A stretch of DNA of 19,874 bases from JBCBTJ01 sp964597685. GTDB lineage: Bacteria > Pseudomonadota > Alphaproteobacteria > Caulobacterales > Hyphomonadaceae. Made by a program: the position numbers and the translations under genes. The notes under the pieces were generated by a model. The model was given only the letters and a program-made list of their open reading frames with translations. It had not been told where the DNA came from and made no database searches. Below, in pieces: positions 1 to 7,578 of this stretch (position 1 is the first letter of the stretch; every line of letters starts with the position of its first letter). The DNA lies in NCBI GenBank assembly GCA_964597685.1, contig CAZQZC010000036.1:1-19874 (forward strand). The letters are read 5' to 3'.

Positions 1-67
1 CCCTGGGCTTGCGTATCAGCGCGATCCTGGGCTCTAACGCCCAATCCATCGGCTGACAGGAGCGGCC

Positions 68-796
68 ATGAAGGTGACGATCATCGAAACCGGGTTGCCG
101 CCGGCGGCGATCCGCAGCGATTGGCCCGGCTATCCGGACATGTTTCAGCGCCTCGTCGGGAAGGCCGACAGCGAGCTGTCGTTCGAGACCGTTTCGATCG
201 TCACGGGCGCCGCGCCGCCGGATCCAGCGACGCTCGACGCGATCCTCATCACCGGCTCGCCGGCCGGCGTCTATGACCCCGAGCCTTGGATGCCGCACTT
301 GATGGACTTTATTCGCTGGGCGGCGGACGCTGAGACGCCGCAGGTGGGCGTCTGTTTCGGTCACCAAGCAATCGCTCAGGCCTTAGGCGGCCGGGTGGCG
401 AAATCGGAAAAAGGATGGGGGATCGGCCGGCACGAATATGACATCGTCTACAGGCCCGATTGGATGGCCGACGCGCCGGATCGGTTTTCAATCGCGGTGA
501 GCCATCAGGACCAGGTTCTCGACCCGCCCCCTGGCGCCCGGACACTTGCACGATCAAGTTTCACGCCCTTCGCCGCCTTGGCCTATGAATCCGCGCCAGT
601 CGTCAGTTTTCAGGGCCATCCGGAATTCGAGAACGGCTACGCCGCCGCCCTTTATTCCGCGCGGCGCGGACAGCCATTGGCGCCGTGCGCAGTGGACGAG
701 GCGATTGCGAGCCTCGACCGGCCTCACGCAAATGACGAGGTGGCGACCTGGATTGCAAAATTCTTGAGACACCACGCCAAGGGCGGCCGCGCGTAA
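68..796 (+). CDS. Class I glutamine amidotransferase (GMP synthase GATase-like, stand-alone)
   Basis: The 242-residue protein is a free-standing class I glutamine amidotransferase domain, the fold that hydrolyses glutamine and passes ammonia to a partner. The nucleophile elbow reads VGVCFGHQ with Cys96. The His-Glu pair of the triad is in FQGHPEF (His184, Glu186). A SHQDQV segment at 145-150 matches the region near the active site in GMP-synthase-type domains. No synthetase domain is fused and none lies beside it, so the acceptor substrate is unknown. Relatives are usually annotated only as type 1 glutamine amidotransferase, and some act as gamma-glutamyl hydrolases. The ATG is supported by AGGAG at 58-62 with five bases of spacing. 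The next gene starts 94 bases downstream, so co-transcription with ugd is possible but not shown. Family assignment is firm; the specific role is open. Confidence 0.88.
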   Translation: MKVTIIETGLPPAAIRSDWPGYPDMFQRLVGKADSELSFETVSIVTGAAPPDPATLDAILITGSPAGVYDPEPWMPHLMDFIRWAADAETPQVGVCFGHQAIAQALGGRVAKSEKGWGIGRHEYDIVYRPDWMADAPDRFSIAVSHQDQVLDPPPGARTLARSSFTPFAALAYESAPVVSFQGHPEFENGYAAALYSARRGQPLAPCAVDEAIASLDRPHANDEVATWIAKFLRHHAKGGRA

Positions 797-890
797 CCCA
801 TGGCTTCGCGCCGCGTTCGGTCTTGACCTCTTGTCGTCTCCGTTCCAACCGTGCCGCCTCGCCGCAACCGGTTGTTAAGAGGGGTCGAAG

Positions 891-2201
891 ATGCGCGTCG
901 CGATGATCGGAACGGGATATGTCGGGCTCGTGTCCGGAGCGTGCTTCGCCGATTTTGGACACGTGGTGACGTGCGTCGACAAGGACGCCGATAAGATCGC
1001 TCGGTTGAAGGCCGGCGAGATCCCGATCTTCGAACCCGGATTGAACCGCTTGGTGGCGAACAACGTCGCCGAGGAGCGCTTGTTTTTCTCTACGGAAGCG
1101 GCCGACGCCATCAAAGAAGCAGACGCTGTCTTCATCGCCGTCGGGACGCCGTCGCGCCGCGGCGACGGCCACGCCGATCTGTCATACGTGTACGCCGCAG
1201 CCGAAGAGATCGCGGGCCTGATGGATGGGTTCACCGTGGTCGTGACCAAGTCGACGGTTCCGGTGGGCACCGGCGACGAGGTCGAGTCCATCATTCGCAA
1301 ATCCCGTCCTGACGCTGATTTCGCTGTGGTCTCCAATCCGGAATTCTTGCGCGAAGGCGCGGCGATCAAGGATTTCAAGATCCCGGATCGCGTGGTCGTC
1401 GGCACCGATAGCGAGCGCGCCAAGGAGGTGATGCGGGAGCTCTATCGCCCGCTTTTCCTGAATGAGACGCCGATCCTGTTCACATCGCGGCGGACCTCGG
1501 AATTGATCAAATACGCCGCGAACGCGTTCTTGGCGGTGAAGATCACCTTCATCAACGAGATGGCGGACCTCTGCGAAGCGGTCGGCGCCAATGTGCAAGA
1601 GGTCTCCCGCGGGATCGGCCTTGATGGACGCATTGGCCCGAAATTTCTGAACGCCGGCCCGGGATATGGGGGCTCTTGCTTCCCGAAGGACACGCTGGCG
1701 CTGACGAAGACGGCCAATGAATACGACGCGCCTGTTCGCATCGTCGATACCGTCGTCGAGGTGAATGCGTCCCGGAAGAAAGCGATGGCGGACAAGATCA
1801 AGGCGGCGATGGGCGGCGACGTGTCCGGCAAGACGATTGCTGTCCTGGGGCTCGCCTTCAAGCCCAACACGGACGACATGCGCGACGCGCCCGCCCTCGA
1901 CATTGTACCGGCCCTCATCGATTCGGGCGCGGCGGTTCAGGCCTTCGATCCCGAATCGATGGGAGAGGCGAAGAAGCTGCTGCCGGAAGCCGGCCTGACC
2001 TACGCAGACAGCCCGTGGAGCGCCTTGGACGGCGCTGACGCCATGGTGATCATCACGGAATGGGATCAGTTTCGCGCCCTCGACCTGGATCGTGTGAAGT
2101 CCGCGCTGAAGGGCGACGTCGTGGTCGACCTTCGTAACATTTATTCGCCCGAAGACATGGCGAAACGCGGCTTCGCTTATACGTCCGTCGGGCGGCCGTA
2201 G
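891..2201 (+). CDS. ugd: UDP-glucose 6-dehydrogenase
   Basis: This 436-residue cytoplasmic enzyme oxidises UDP-glucose to UDP-glucuronate with two NAD+. The N-terminal Rossmann fold starts with GTGYVGLVSGACFA (7-20). Lys207 lies in ELIKYAANAF, and the catalytic thiolate is Cys263 in the family signature GYGGSCFPKD. The C-terminal UDP-binding domain begins near residue 313 with KTIAVLGLAFKPNTDD. The length fits bacterial UDP-glucose dehydrogenases of the RkpK/TuaD/Ugd type. A purine-rich ribosome binding site (AGAGGGG, 878-884) sits six bases before the ATG. The stop codon is followed after six bases by the UDP-glucuronate decarboxylase start, so the two are almost certainly one transcript and form a UDP-glucose to UDP-glucuronate to UDP-xylose route for surface polysaccharide. 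UDP-mannose or GDP-mannose dehydrogenase relatives are less likely given the downstream partner. Confidence 0.95.
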   Translation: MRVAMIGTGYVGLVSGACFADFGHVVTCVDKDADKIARLKAGEIPIFEPGLNRLVANNVAEERLFFSTEAADAIKEADAVFIAVGTPSRRGDGHADLSYVYAAAEEIAGLMDGFTVVVTKSTVPVGTGDEVESIIRKSRPDADFAVVSNPEFLREGAAIKDFKIPDRVVVGTDSERAKEVMRELYRPLFLNETPILFTSRRTSELIKYAANAFLAVKITFINEMADLCEAVGANVQEVSRGIGLDGRIGPKFLNAGPGYGGSCFPKDTLALTKTANEYDAPVRIVDTVVEVNASRKKAMADKIKAAMGGDVSGKTIAVLGLAFKPNTDDMRDAPALDIVPALIDSGAAVQAFDPESMGEAKKLLPEAGLTYADSPWSALDGADAMVIITEWDQFRALDLDRVKSALKGDVVVDLRNIYSPEDMAKRGFAYTSVGRP

Positions 2202-2207
2202 GCGCGG

Positions 2208-3167
2208 ATGGACCTGGCTCCACGAATTCTGGTCACGGGCGGCGCCGGGTTTATCGGGTCTTTCCTATGCGATCGCTTGCTCGCCGACGGCGCGGAAGTG
2301 CTGTGCGTGGACAATTTCTTCACGGGCCGCAGATCGAACGTCGCCCATCTGCTCGGCCATCCGCGCTTCGAATTGCTCCGCCACGACGTCACGTTTCCGC
2401 TCTATGTTGAAGTTGACCAGATCTACAATCTCGCCTGTCCTGCGAGCCCGGTGCACTACCAGTACGATCCGGTCCAGACGACGAAGACCAGCGTCCACGG
2501 AGCGATCAACATGCTGGGCCTGGCGAAACGGCTGAACGCGCCGATCCTTCAAGCCTCGACCAGCGAAGTTTACGGCGATCCGCAAGTCCATCCGCAGCCA
2601 GAGCATTATTGGGGGCACGTGAATCCGATCGGCCCGCGCTCTTGCTACGACGAGGGCAAGCGGTGCGCGGAGACGCTGTTCTTCGACTATCACCGCCAAC
2701 ACGCTTTGCCGATCAAGGTGGCGAGGATCTTCAACACCTATGGCCCCCGCATGCATCCGCGCGACGGGCGGGTGGTGTCGAACTTTATCGTTCAAGCGCT
2801 GAAGGGCGAAGACATTACGATCTACGGAGACGGCGCGCAGACGCGGAGCTTCTGTTATGTTGACGATCTGGTCGATGGACTGGCCCGCATGATGGCGACG
2901 CCGCCCGACGCGACGGGTCCGGTCAATCTGGGCAATCCCGACGAATTCACCATTCGCGACCTCGCCGAGACGGTGGTCGAACTGACCGGGTCCGAGTCCA
3001 AGCTCGTTTTCGCGCCGTTGCCGGAGGACGATCCGCGCCAGCGCCGACCCGACATCGCCCTGGCGAAAGAGACATTGGGCTGGTCGCCGAGGGTGACGTT
3101 GAAGGACGGTCTGATGAAGACGATCGCCTATTTTGAAGCGCTGCTTTCAGAAGCGGCCGATACCTGA
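2208..3167 (+). CDS. uxs: UDP-glucuronate decarboxylase (UDP-xylose synthase)
   Basis: The 319-residue protein is an extended short-chain dehydrogenase/reductase of the UDP-xylose synthase group, which removes CO2 from UDP-glucuronate to give UDP-xylose. It has the NAD-binding GGAGFIGSFLCDRL (11-24), the STSEVYGDP segment (117-125) that carries the catalytic Thr/Glu, and the active-site pair Tyr147/Lys151 in SCYDEGKR. RIFNTYGPRM (173-182) and DGAQTRSFCYVDDLVDG (208-224) are characteristic of the UXS branch of NDP-sugar epimerase/decarboxylases. There is no arginine formyltransferase domain, so it is not ArnA. The start lies six bases after the ugd stop with no strong Shine-Dalgarno sequence, which suggests translational coupling. 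A dTDP-glucose 4,6-dehydratase call is a frequent mis-annotation for this family, but the motifs and the ugd neighbour favour UXS. Confidence 0.92.
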   Translation: MDLAPRILVTGGAGFIGSFLCDRLLADGAEVLCVDNFFTGRRSNVAHLLGHPRFELLRHDVTFPLYVEVDQIYNLACPASPVHYQYDPVQTTKTSVHGAINMLGLAKRLNAPILQASTSEVYGDPQVHPQPEHYWGHVNPIGPRSCYDEGKRCAETLFFDYHRQHALPIKVARIFNTYGPRMHPRDGRVVSNFIVQALKGEDITIYGDGAQTRSFCYVDDLVDGLARMMATPPDATGPVNLGNPDEFTIRDLAETVVELTGSESKLVFAPLPEDDPRQRRPDIALAKETLGWSPRVTLKDGLMKTIAYFEALLSEAADT

Positions 3168-3183
3168 TACCGGCTCTTTTTTC
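3155..3183 (+). terminator. Weak terminator-like hairpin behind uxs
   Basis: GGCCG (3155-3159) can pair with CGGCT (3171-3175, one G-U pair) around an 11-base loop, followed by six T residues (3177-3182). The stem overlaps the uxs stop codon and is short, so termination would at best be partial. It marks a possible boundary between the UDP-sugar genes and the transaldolase gene. Confidence 0.25.
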
Positions 3184-3200
3184 TTCATCGGGAGGGCGGA

Positions 3201-3851
3201 TTGAAATTCTTCGTCGACACCGCAGACGTACACGACATCGCTGAATTGGCCGAAGCCGGCTTCATCGACGGGGTGACCACCAATCCCTCGCTCGTCGCCA
3301 AGTCCGGCCGTCCGTTCACAGAGGTGATCACTGCGATCTGCGATCTCACGCCGGGACCGGTCAGCGCCGAAGTGGTCGCCACCGATTATGACGGCATGCT
3401 TGCGGAGGGGCGGAAACTCGCCGAGATCGCAAAGAATGTGGCGGTTAAGCTGCCGCTGACTTGGGACGGCTTGCGCGTTTGCCGCGTCTTGTCGGACGAA
3501 GGCGTCGCCGTGAACGTCACGCTCTGTTTCTCCGCCAACCAAGCGCTTATGGCGGCGAAGGCGGGGGCCGCCTTTATCTCTCCTTTCATCGGGCGGCTGG
3601 ACGACATCAATATCGACGGCATGGAGCTGATCGAAGAGATCCGGACAATCTACGACAATTACATGTTCGACACGGAAATCCTGGCCGCGTCGATCCGAAG
3701 CCCAAATCACGTGAAATTGTCAGCCTTGGCGGGCGCCGACGTGGCCACGCTGCCGCCAAGCGTGTTGCGCAGCTTGGTCAAGCATCCGCTGACCGACAAG
3801 GGCTTGGCGGCCTTTCTGGCCGACGCCGAAAAAGCTGGATTGAAGGTTTAA
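3201..3851 (+). CDS. tal: Transaldolase, short (TalC/FSA-size) type
   Basis: The 216-residue TIM-barrel aldolase belongs to the transaldolase/fructose-6-phosphate aldolase family of the pentose phosphate pathway. The start is a TTG codon: it gives the conserved N-terminus MKFFVDTA and has GGAGG at 3191-3195, five bases upstream. Asp6, the Schiff-base Lys83 (AVKLPLT), Thr107 and Ser164 line up with the active-site residues of E. coli FsaA. At two discriminating positions the protein looks like a transaldolase and not a fructose-6-phosphate aldolase: Glu57 stands where FsaA has Gln59, and Phe129 (SPFIGR) where FsaA has Tyr131. The likely reaction is dihydroxyacetone transfer between sedoheptulose 7-phosphate and glyceraldehyde 3-phosphate. 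The nitrilase gene follows after six bases and is probably co-transcribed. Confidence 0.9.
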   Translation: MKFFVDTADVHDIAELAEAGFIDGVTTNPSLVAKSGRPFTEVITAICDLTPGPVSAEVVATDYDGMLAEGRKLAEIAKNVAVKLPLTWDGLRVCRVLSDEGVAVNVTLCFSANQALMAAKAGAAFISPFIGRLDDINIDGMELIEEIRTIYDNYMFDTEILAASIRSPNHVKLSALAGADVATLPPSVLRSLVKHPLTDKGLAAFLADAEKAGLKV

Positions 3852-3857
3852 CTGAAG

Positions 3858-4796
3858 ATGGCCGATACGCTCCGTCTCGCCGCGATCCAGGCCGCTGCGA
3901 GCTTTTTCGACAAGGCTGAAGCGACGGATATTGCCGTCCGTTGGATCGAGGCGGCGGCCAAGGACAAGCCCGACGTCATCGCCTTCGGCGAGGCCTGGCT
4001 GCCGGGCTATCCTTTTTTTGTCGACAGTCCCGTCGACGGTCTCTGGTGGGACGCGGCGGCTGAGTTGCTGGCCAACGGCATTCGCGTTGGAGGGCCTGAG
4101 ACGGATGCGCTATGCGAGGCCGCGAAGCGGGCCAAGGCCGATGTCGTCATCGGTATCGTCGAGCTCGATCCCCAGACCGAGGCGACGCTCTATTGCACCA
4201 TGCTGACGATCTCACGCGAGGGCGAGATCCTGAACCGCCACCGCAAGATCAAGCCGACCCACCATGAGCGCTCCGTCTGGGGCGACGGGGACGTGAAGGG
4301 TCTGCGCCCTGTTTCGCGGCCCTGGGGCCGGCTGTCGGCGCTGAATTGTTGGGAGCACAACGCCGTCTTGCCGGCCTATACGCTCATGGCCCGCGGCACC
4401 GATGTGCATGTCGCCGCTTGGCCTGGTCGGGAACCTGAGACCGCGCCGAGCGAGCCCGTTTGGGCGCGCCAGATCCTGCTTTCGCGCGCCTTCGCCAGCC
4501 AGGCCGGCGCCTGGACAATTTGCGCCGCCGGCATCCGCATGAAAGCGCACGTGCCGGAACGATTCCAGCCGCTGTACGGCTTCGATCACAATGGCGGTTC
4601 GGCGATCATCGACCCCCGGGGCGAGGTGGTTGCGGGACCGCTTGTGGGCGAAGAAGGCGTGATCGTCGCCGACGCCGACCTGTCGCTTGCCCGCAAATGC
4701 AAGATGGCGAGCGATCCCGCCGGCCATTATTCGCGGCCCGACCTCTTCCGTCTCGAAGTCGACGGCGAAGAAGTCTATCCCGGCGATCGCGGCTGA
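3858..4796 (+). CDS. Nitrilase-type carbon-nitrogen hydrolase
   Basis: The 312-residue cytoplasmic enzyme belongs to the nitrilase superfamily. The three catalytic residues are all visible with the spacing of true nitrilases: Glu45 in FGEAWLPGYP, Lys130 in RHRKIKPTHHER, and nucleophile Cys164 in LNCWEHN. The CWEH motif after the nucleophile and the WGDGD segment (141-145) are typical of the branch that hydrolyses nitriles to acids (aliphatic, aromatic or cyanide-type nitrilases) rather than of amidases such as beta-ureidopropionase. The natural substrate cannot be read from the sequence. The gene starts six bases after the transaldolase stop, with GAAG (3854-3857) immediately before the ATG as the only, poorly spaced, ribosome-binding-like sequence, so expression probably depends on the upstream gene. 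The C-terminus is compact and lacks the long tail of some filament-forming nitrilases. Confidence 0.88.
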   Translation: MADTLRLAAIQAAASFFDKAEATDIAVRWIEAAAKDKPDVIAFGEAWLPGYPFFVDSPVDGLWWDAAAELLANGIRVGGPETDALCEAAKRAKADVVIGIVELDPQTEATLYCTMLTISREGEILNRHRKIKPTHHERSVWGDGDVKGLRPVSRPWGRLSALNCWEHNAVLPAYTLMARGTDVHVAAWPGREPETAPSEPVWARQILLSRAFASQAGAWTICAAGIRMKAHVPERFQPLYGFDHNGGSAIIDPRGEVVAGPLVGEEGVIVADADLSLARKCKMASDPAGHYSRPDLFRLEVDGEEVYPGDRG

Positions 4797-4830
4797 GGCC
4801 AGGCGGCTGACGGCGGCGGTTCACAGATCG

Positions 4831-4845
4831 CTGCGAATAGCGCAG
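4831..4845. repeat. Small perfect hairpin after the nitrilase gene
   Basis: CTGCG (4831-4835) and CGCAG (4841-4845) form a five-base-pair stem with an AATAG loop. There is no T tract, so it is not a canonical terminator. It sits in the 98-base gap between the nitrilase gene and the MFS gene, which otherwise holds only the ribosome binding site of the latter. Confidence 0.3.
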
Positions 4846-4894
4846 GCTCACGCGCCAGCGCGCTCCCGTTGAGAGGTGTGCGGGAGGACAAGGA

Positions 4895-6343
4895 ATGACA
4901 GACATATCCGTGCAATCCGCACCATCCGAAGGGGCGGCGCCGGAAACCGACCGCGGCGGTGCGTTCGGCGTGAAGGGGATCGCCTGGGTGGTCTTCGAGT
5001 TCGCCCGTAACCCGTACTACAACTTGATCGTCGTCTATATCTTCGCGGCTTACTTCGCGACCGAGGTGGCCGGCGGCGGCGATGTCGGTTTCGGGCGGCT
5101 GGCCCTTGTCGGGACGATCGCCGGTCTGTTTGCGGCGCCGACCTCTCCCATCCTTGGCGCGATCGCGGACCAAACCGGGCGACGAAAGCCGGCGATTGCG
5201 CTTTTCATCGCGATACTCGCAGGGTGCTCGACGTTGCTCTGGTTCGCCAAGCCGGCGGGGCAGGGCGGCCTTGGTCTTTATCCAACCATGGCCGTCATGG
5301 TGATAGGCTACGCGGCGTACACGTATTCCGAAACGCTCCATAACGCGATGCTGCCGTCCGCTGCACGACCGAGCGCCGTGCCGCTCCTGTCCGGCATGGC
5401 GCTGGCGAGCGCGAACCTGGCGAGCGTCGGCATGTTTATTGTCTTCGTCCTGTTCATGGCCGGCCCGGACGCCGCCGCCTTCGGCCTCGACAAAACCGCA
5501 GGCGAGCACAACCGCATCGTCGGCCCCTTTATCGCGATCTGGATGATCGTCTTTATGGTTCCGTTCTTCCTGTACATGCCTGACGCCCCAGGGAGGGGCG
5601 TGTCTTGGCGGCGGGCGACAAGGACGTTTTTGTTCGGCGCCGAGGGGGCCGGTCAGACGGCGATCGATCGGCTGAAAGTGTTCGGAGTCTACCTCTCCGA
5701 GCTGTTCCGGCAGGAGCCGAACACAATGCGTTTCCTGGTCGCGAGAACCATCTACGCCGACGGAATGCACGCCCTGCTTGTCCTGGGCGCGGGCTATGTG
5801 GTGACATTCTTGAACTGGAGCGAGATCGAGCTAGGCATATACGCCATATTCGGGCTTCTGTTCGGCGCGATCGGGGGCTTGGTTGGCGGATGGCTCGACC
5901 GCGCCTTCGGCTGTCGCAGGGCGCTCATGATAGAGATCGCCGCCGTCGTCTTGATCGCCGCCGTCCAATTGTCGATTACCGGCGACTCAATTCTCTATGG
6001 CCTCGTGGCGGCTGATCAGCCGGTCTGGGACGCGCCCGTGTTCTCAACACTCAGCGACGTGGTCTACGTTGCGTCCATCATTCCGGGCGCGATCTTCGTT
6101 GTGGCCGTGATCGCGTCGAGCCGGTCCATGCTTGTTCACGTGGCGCCGGAGGCGCGAATTGGAGAGTTTTTCGGATTGTACGCCATCGCCGGCACGGTCA
6201 CGGTCTGGATGGGCCCGTTGCTGGTGACCATCCTAACGTCCATCAGCGGCAGCCAACGCGTTGGAATGGCGGGGATCGGCCTTCTATTTTTTGTCGGGTT
6301 GGCGATTCTGACAACCGTAAAAGCCTCAAAAACGACGCGCTGA
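4895..6343 (+). CDS. MFS transporter, UMF1/Atg22-like family
   Basis: The 482-residue inner-membrane protein has about twelve hydrophobic segments. Its N-terminal helix contains WVVFEFARNPYYN (31-43), which resembles the conserved first helix of the UMF1 family (relatives of vacuolar Atg22) within the major facilitator superfamily. The loop between helices 2 and 3 carries an MFS motif-A-like GAIADQTGRRKP (88-99). A hydrophilic leader of about 25 residues precedes the first helix. The substrate is not known for most bacterial members. The start is supported by GGGAGGA (4882-4888) six bases upstream. The gene ends only eight bases from the end of the convergent pseudopilin gene, so the transcripts may overlap. 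A link to the nitrilase (for example export or uptake of its product) is possible from proximity only. Confidence 0.85.
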   Translation: MTDISVQSAPSEGAAPETDRGGAFGVKGIAWVVFEFARNPYYNLIVVYIFAAYFATEVAGGGDVGFGRLALVGTIAGLFAAPTSPILGAIADQTGRRKPAIALFIAILAGCSTLLWFAKPAGQGGLGLYPTMAVMVIGYAAYTYSETLHNAMLPSAARPSAVPLLSGMALASANLASVGMFIVFVLFMAGPDAAAFGLDKTAGEHNRIVGPFIAIWMIVFMVPFFLYMPDAPGRGVSWRRATRTFLFGAEGAGQTAIDRLKVFGVYLSELFRQEPNTMRFLVARTIYADGMHALLVLGAGYVVTFLNWSEIELGIYAIFGLLFGAIGGLVGGWLDRAFGCRRALMIEIAAVVLIAAVQLSITGDSILYGLVAADQPVWDAPVFSTLSDVVYVASIIPGAIFVVAVIASSRSMLVHVAPEARIGEFFGLYAIAGTVTVWMGPLLVTILTSISGSQRVGMAGIGLLFFVGLAILTTVKASKTTR

Positions 6344-6351
6344 CGCGACGC

Positions 6352-6909
6352 TTATGTCTCGTCCCGTTCGACGAAGTCCACATTGCGCGGGCGCATAAAG
6401 AATTCTTCGCCCAACATCTTCTCCGTTGTGAAGAAATAGCCGAGGGCCGATTCATAATCGAATTCGATTTCCGCGTAGATCAGCGACCCGCCGTCGGGGA
6501 TCACACCGTCGGGCGCCTCGACGATTTCGTCGACGGAGCGTTCTGTCCAGTTCGCCGTCGCATCGCTCCAGACAACCGCCAACTGACCGTCATCCTCTTC
6601 CAGACTTGAGATCCGCATGCGGGCTTCGAGATTGTCGAACGGTTCAAAGACAAGACGCGTCGCCTCCACGATCTCCAGCAAGTCTTGATCTGTGACGATG
6701 GCCGACCGCGCGGTCAGATCGCCCAAGGTGGCGGCCGCGGCGGTCGTCTTCCGCTCCGCCAGCATCAAGAACGACAATTCGATCGAGCCAAAGTAAATCA
6801 ACAGCATCAACGGCGCGATCAGGGCGAACTCAACCGCCGAGACGCCACGTTCATCTCGCGTGTACTGACGGGCGCTGCGAAGCGGTTTCGCCATAAGGGA
6901 ATTAAACAT
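6352..6909 (-). CDS. TadE-like pseudopilin (second of two)
   Basis: The 185-residue protein has the signature of TadE/TadF pseudopilins: a basic N-terminus, then ERGVSAVEFALIAPLML with a prepilin-peptidase cleavage site after Gly22 and Glu27 at position +5, then one hydrophobic helix and a periplasmic domain. Such proteins are cleaved by the Tad prepilin peptidase (CpaA here) and assist pilus assembly. The start chosen is the ATG at 6909-6907. It lies eight bases after the stop of the upstream pseudopilin, with TGAGG overlapping that stop as ribosome binding site. An internal ATG at residue 6 has no better site. The periplasmic part is acidic and without recognised motifs. It is much shorter than TadG and lacks a von Willebrand domain. 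It is the last gene of the minus-strand group. Confidence 0.85.
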   Translation of the reverse strand: MFNSLMAKPLRSARQYTRDERGVSAVEFALIAPLMLLIYFGSIELSFLMLAERKTTAAAATLGDLTARSAIVTDQDLLEIVEATRLVFEPFDNLEARMRISSLEEDDGQLAVVWSDATANWTERSVDEIVEAPDGVIPDGGSLIYAEIEFDYESALGYFFTTEKMLGEEFFMRPRNVDFVERDET

Positions 6910-6917
6910 CGGACGCC

Positions 6918-7475
6918 TCAGAAAGGTTCGTTACGGAACGAGGCGGTGGCCTGTAGCAGGCGGCGGCCGCCGGATAGGTTTGCAAGCGGCGCGCTGAGGA
7001 CCGGCGTAAACAATTGCCATTCGTAGAACGCGCGCACGACGACGATGTCGTTTGCATTGCCTGGAGTGAATTGGAATTCGGTGTCATCCACCTCGCCATC
7101 ATTGCCGATGGGCGAATTGTTCGACGTCGTGCTGAAGCTGTTGAACGTCCGGACGTCGATCTGAAGCCGGTCGTCGCAATCGATCAGGCCGAACAACTCA
7201 CCGCAGAGCAGCAATTTGAAGTCTTGCTCGGTCACTTGGCCGGACTGAATCTGTCCCGTGCGAATAAGGCGCGCGGCTTCGCCGGCGCCATGCTCAAGTA
7301 TGGTCGAGAATATGAAGATCATGCTGATCTCGATCAGGCCGAAGACCAGAAAGAAGAAGGGAATAGAAATCATCGCGAATTCGAGCGCTGCAACGCCGCG
7401 TCGATCATCCGCCCACCGTTCAAAAGCCGCGCGCAGCCGCGGGGTGAGGATGGCGTATTTTGAAACGAAACTCAT
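6918..7475 (-). CDS. TadE-like pseudopilin (first of two)
   Basis: The 185-residue protein carries the TadE-like N-terminus RRGVAALEFAMISIPFF: predicted cleavage after Gly27, Glu32 at +5 and one long hydrophobic helix to about residue 55. The periplasmic portion includes two cysteines (CGELFGLIDC) that could form a disulfide once exported, and a Ser/Asn-rich stretch near the middle. It overlaps no gene, ends eight bases before the second pseudopilin and follows the secretin N-domain protein by 103 bases. The Shine-Dalgarno sequence before its ATG is poor (GTGGGCGCCGGCT). It is assigned as an assembly factor of the Flp pilus processed by CpaA. Whether it corresponds to TadE or TadF of the Aggregatibacter system cannot be decided by eye. 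Confidence 0.86.
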   Translation of the reverse strand: MSFVSKYAILTPRLRAAFERWADDRRGVAALEFAMISIPFFFLVFGLIEISMIFIFSTILEHGAGEAARLIRTGQIQSGQVTEQDFKLLLCGELFGLIDCDDRLQIDVRTFNSFSTTSNNSPIGNDGEVDDTEFQFTPGNANDIVVVRAFYEWQLFTPVLSAPLANLSGGRRLLQATASFRNEPF

Positions 7476-7578
7476 AGCCGGCGCCCACTAGATTGTTTGA
7501 CTGTGGGCTATCAGAGCTTGCTTGCGCGGCGGTTTAAGAGCGGTCGCGAATTTCCATCAAGTTTGATCGATCGCAGGT

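Noticed and set aside
1..56. Possible C-terminus of an upstream plus-strand gene (open to TGA at 54-56)
   Set aside because: Seventeen codons are too few to identify a protein. The distance to the next start would fit an operon, but nothing else supports it.
823..851. Sigma-70-like promoter before ugd starting at TTGACC (823-828)
   Set aside because: No -10-like hexamer is found at 16-18 bases; CAACCG is not a fit.
4775..5770. A 331-codon minus-strand frame opposite the MFS gene
   Set aside because: The MFS protein on the plus strand has a good ribosome binding site and membrane helices; the antisense product is charged and featureless.
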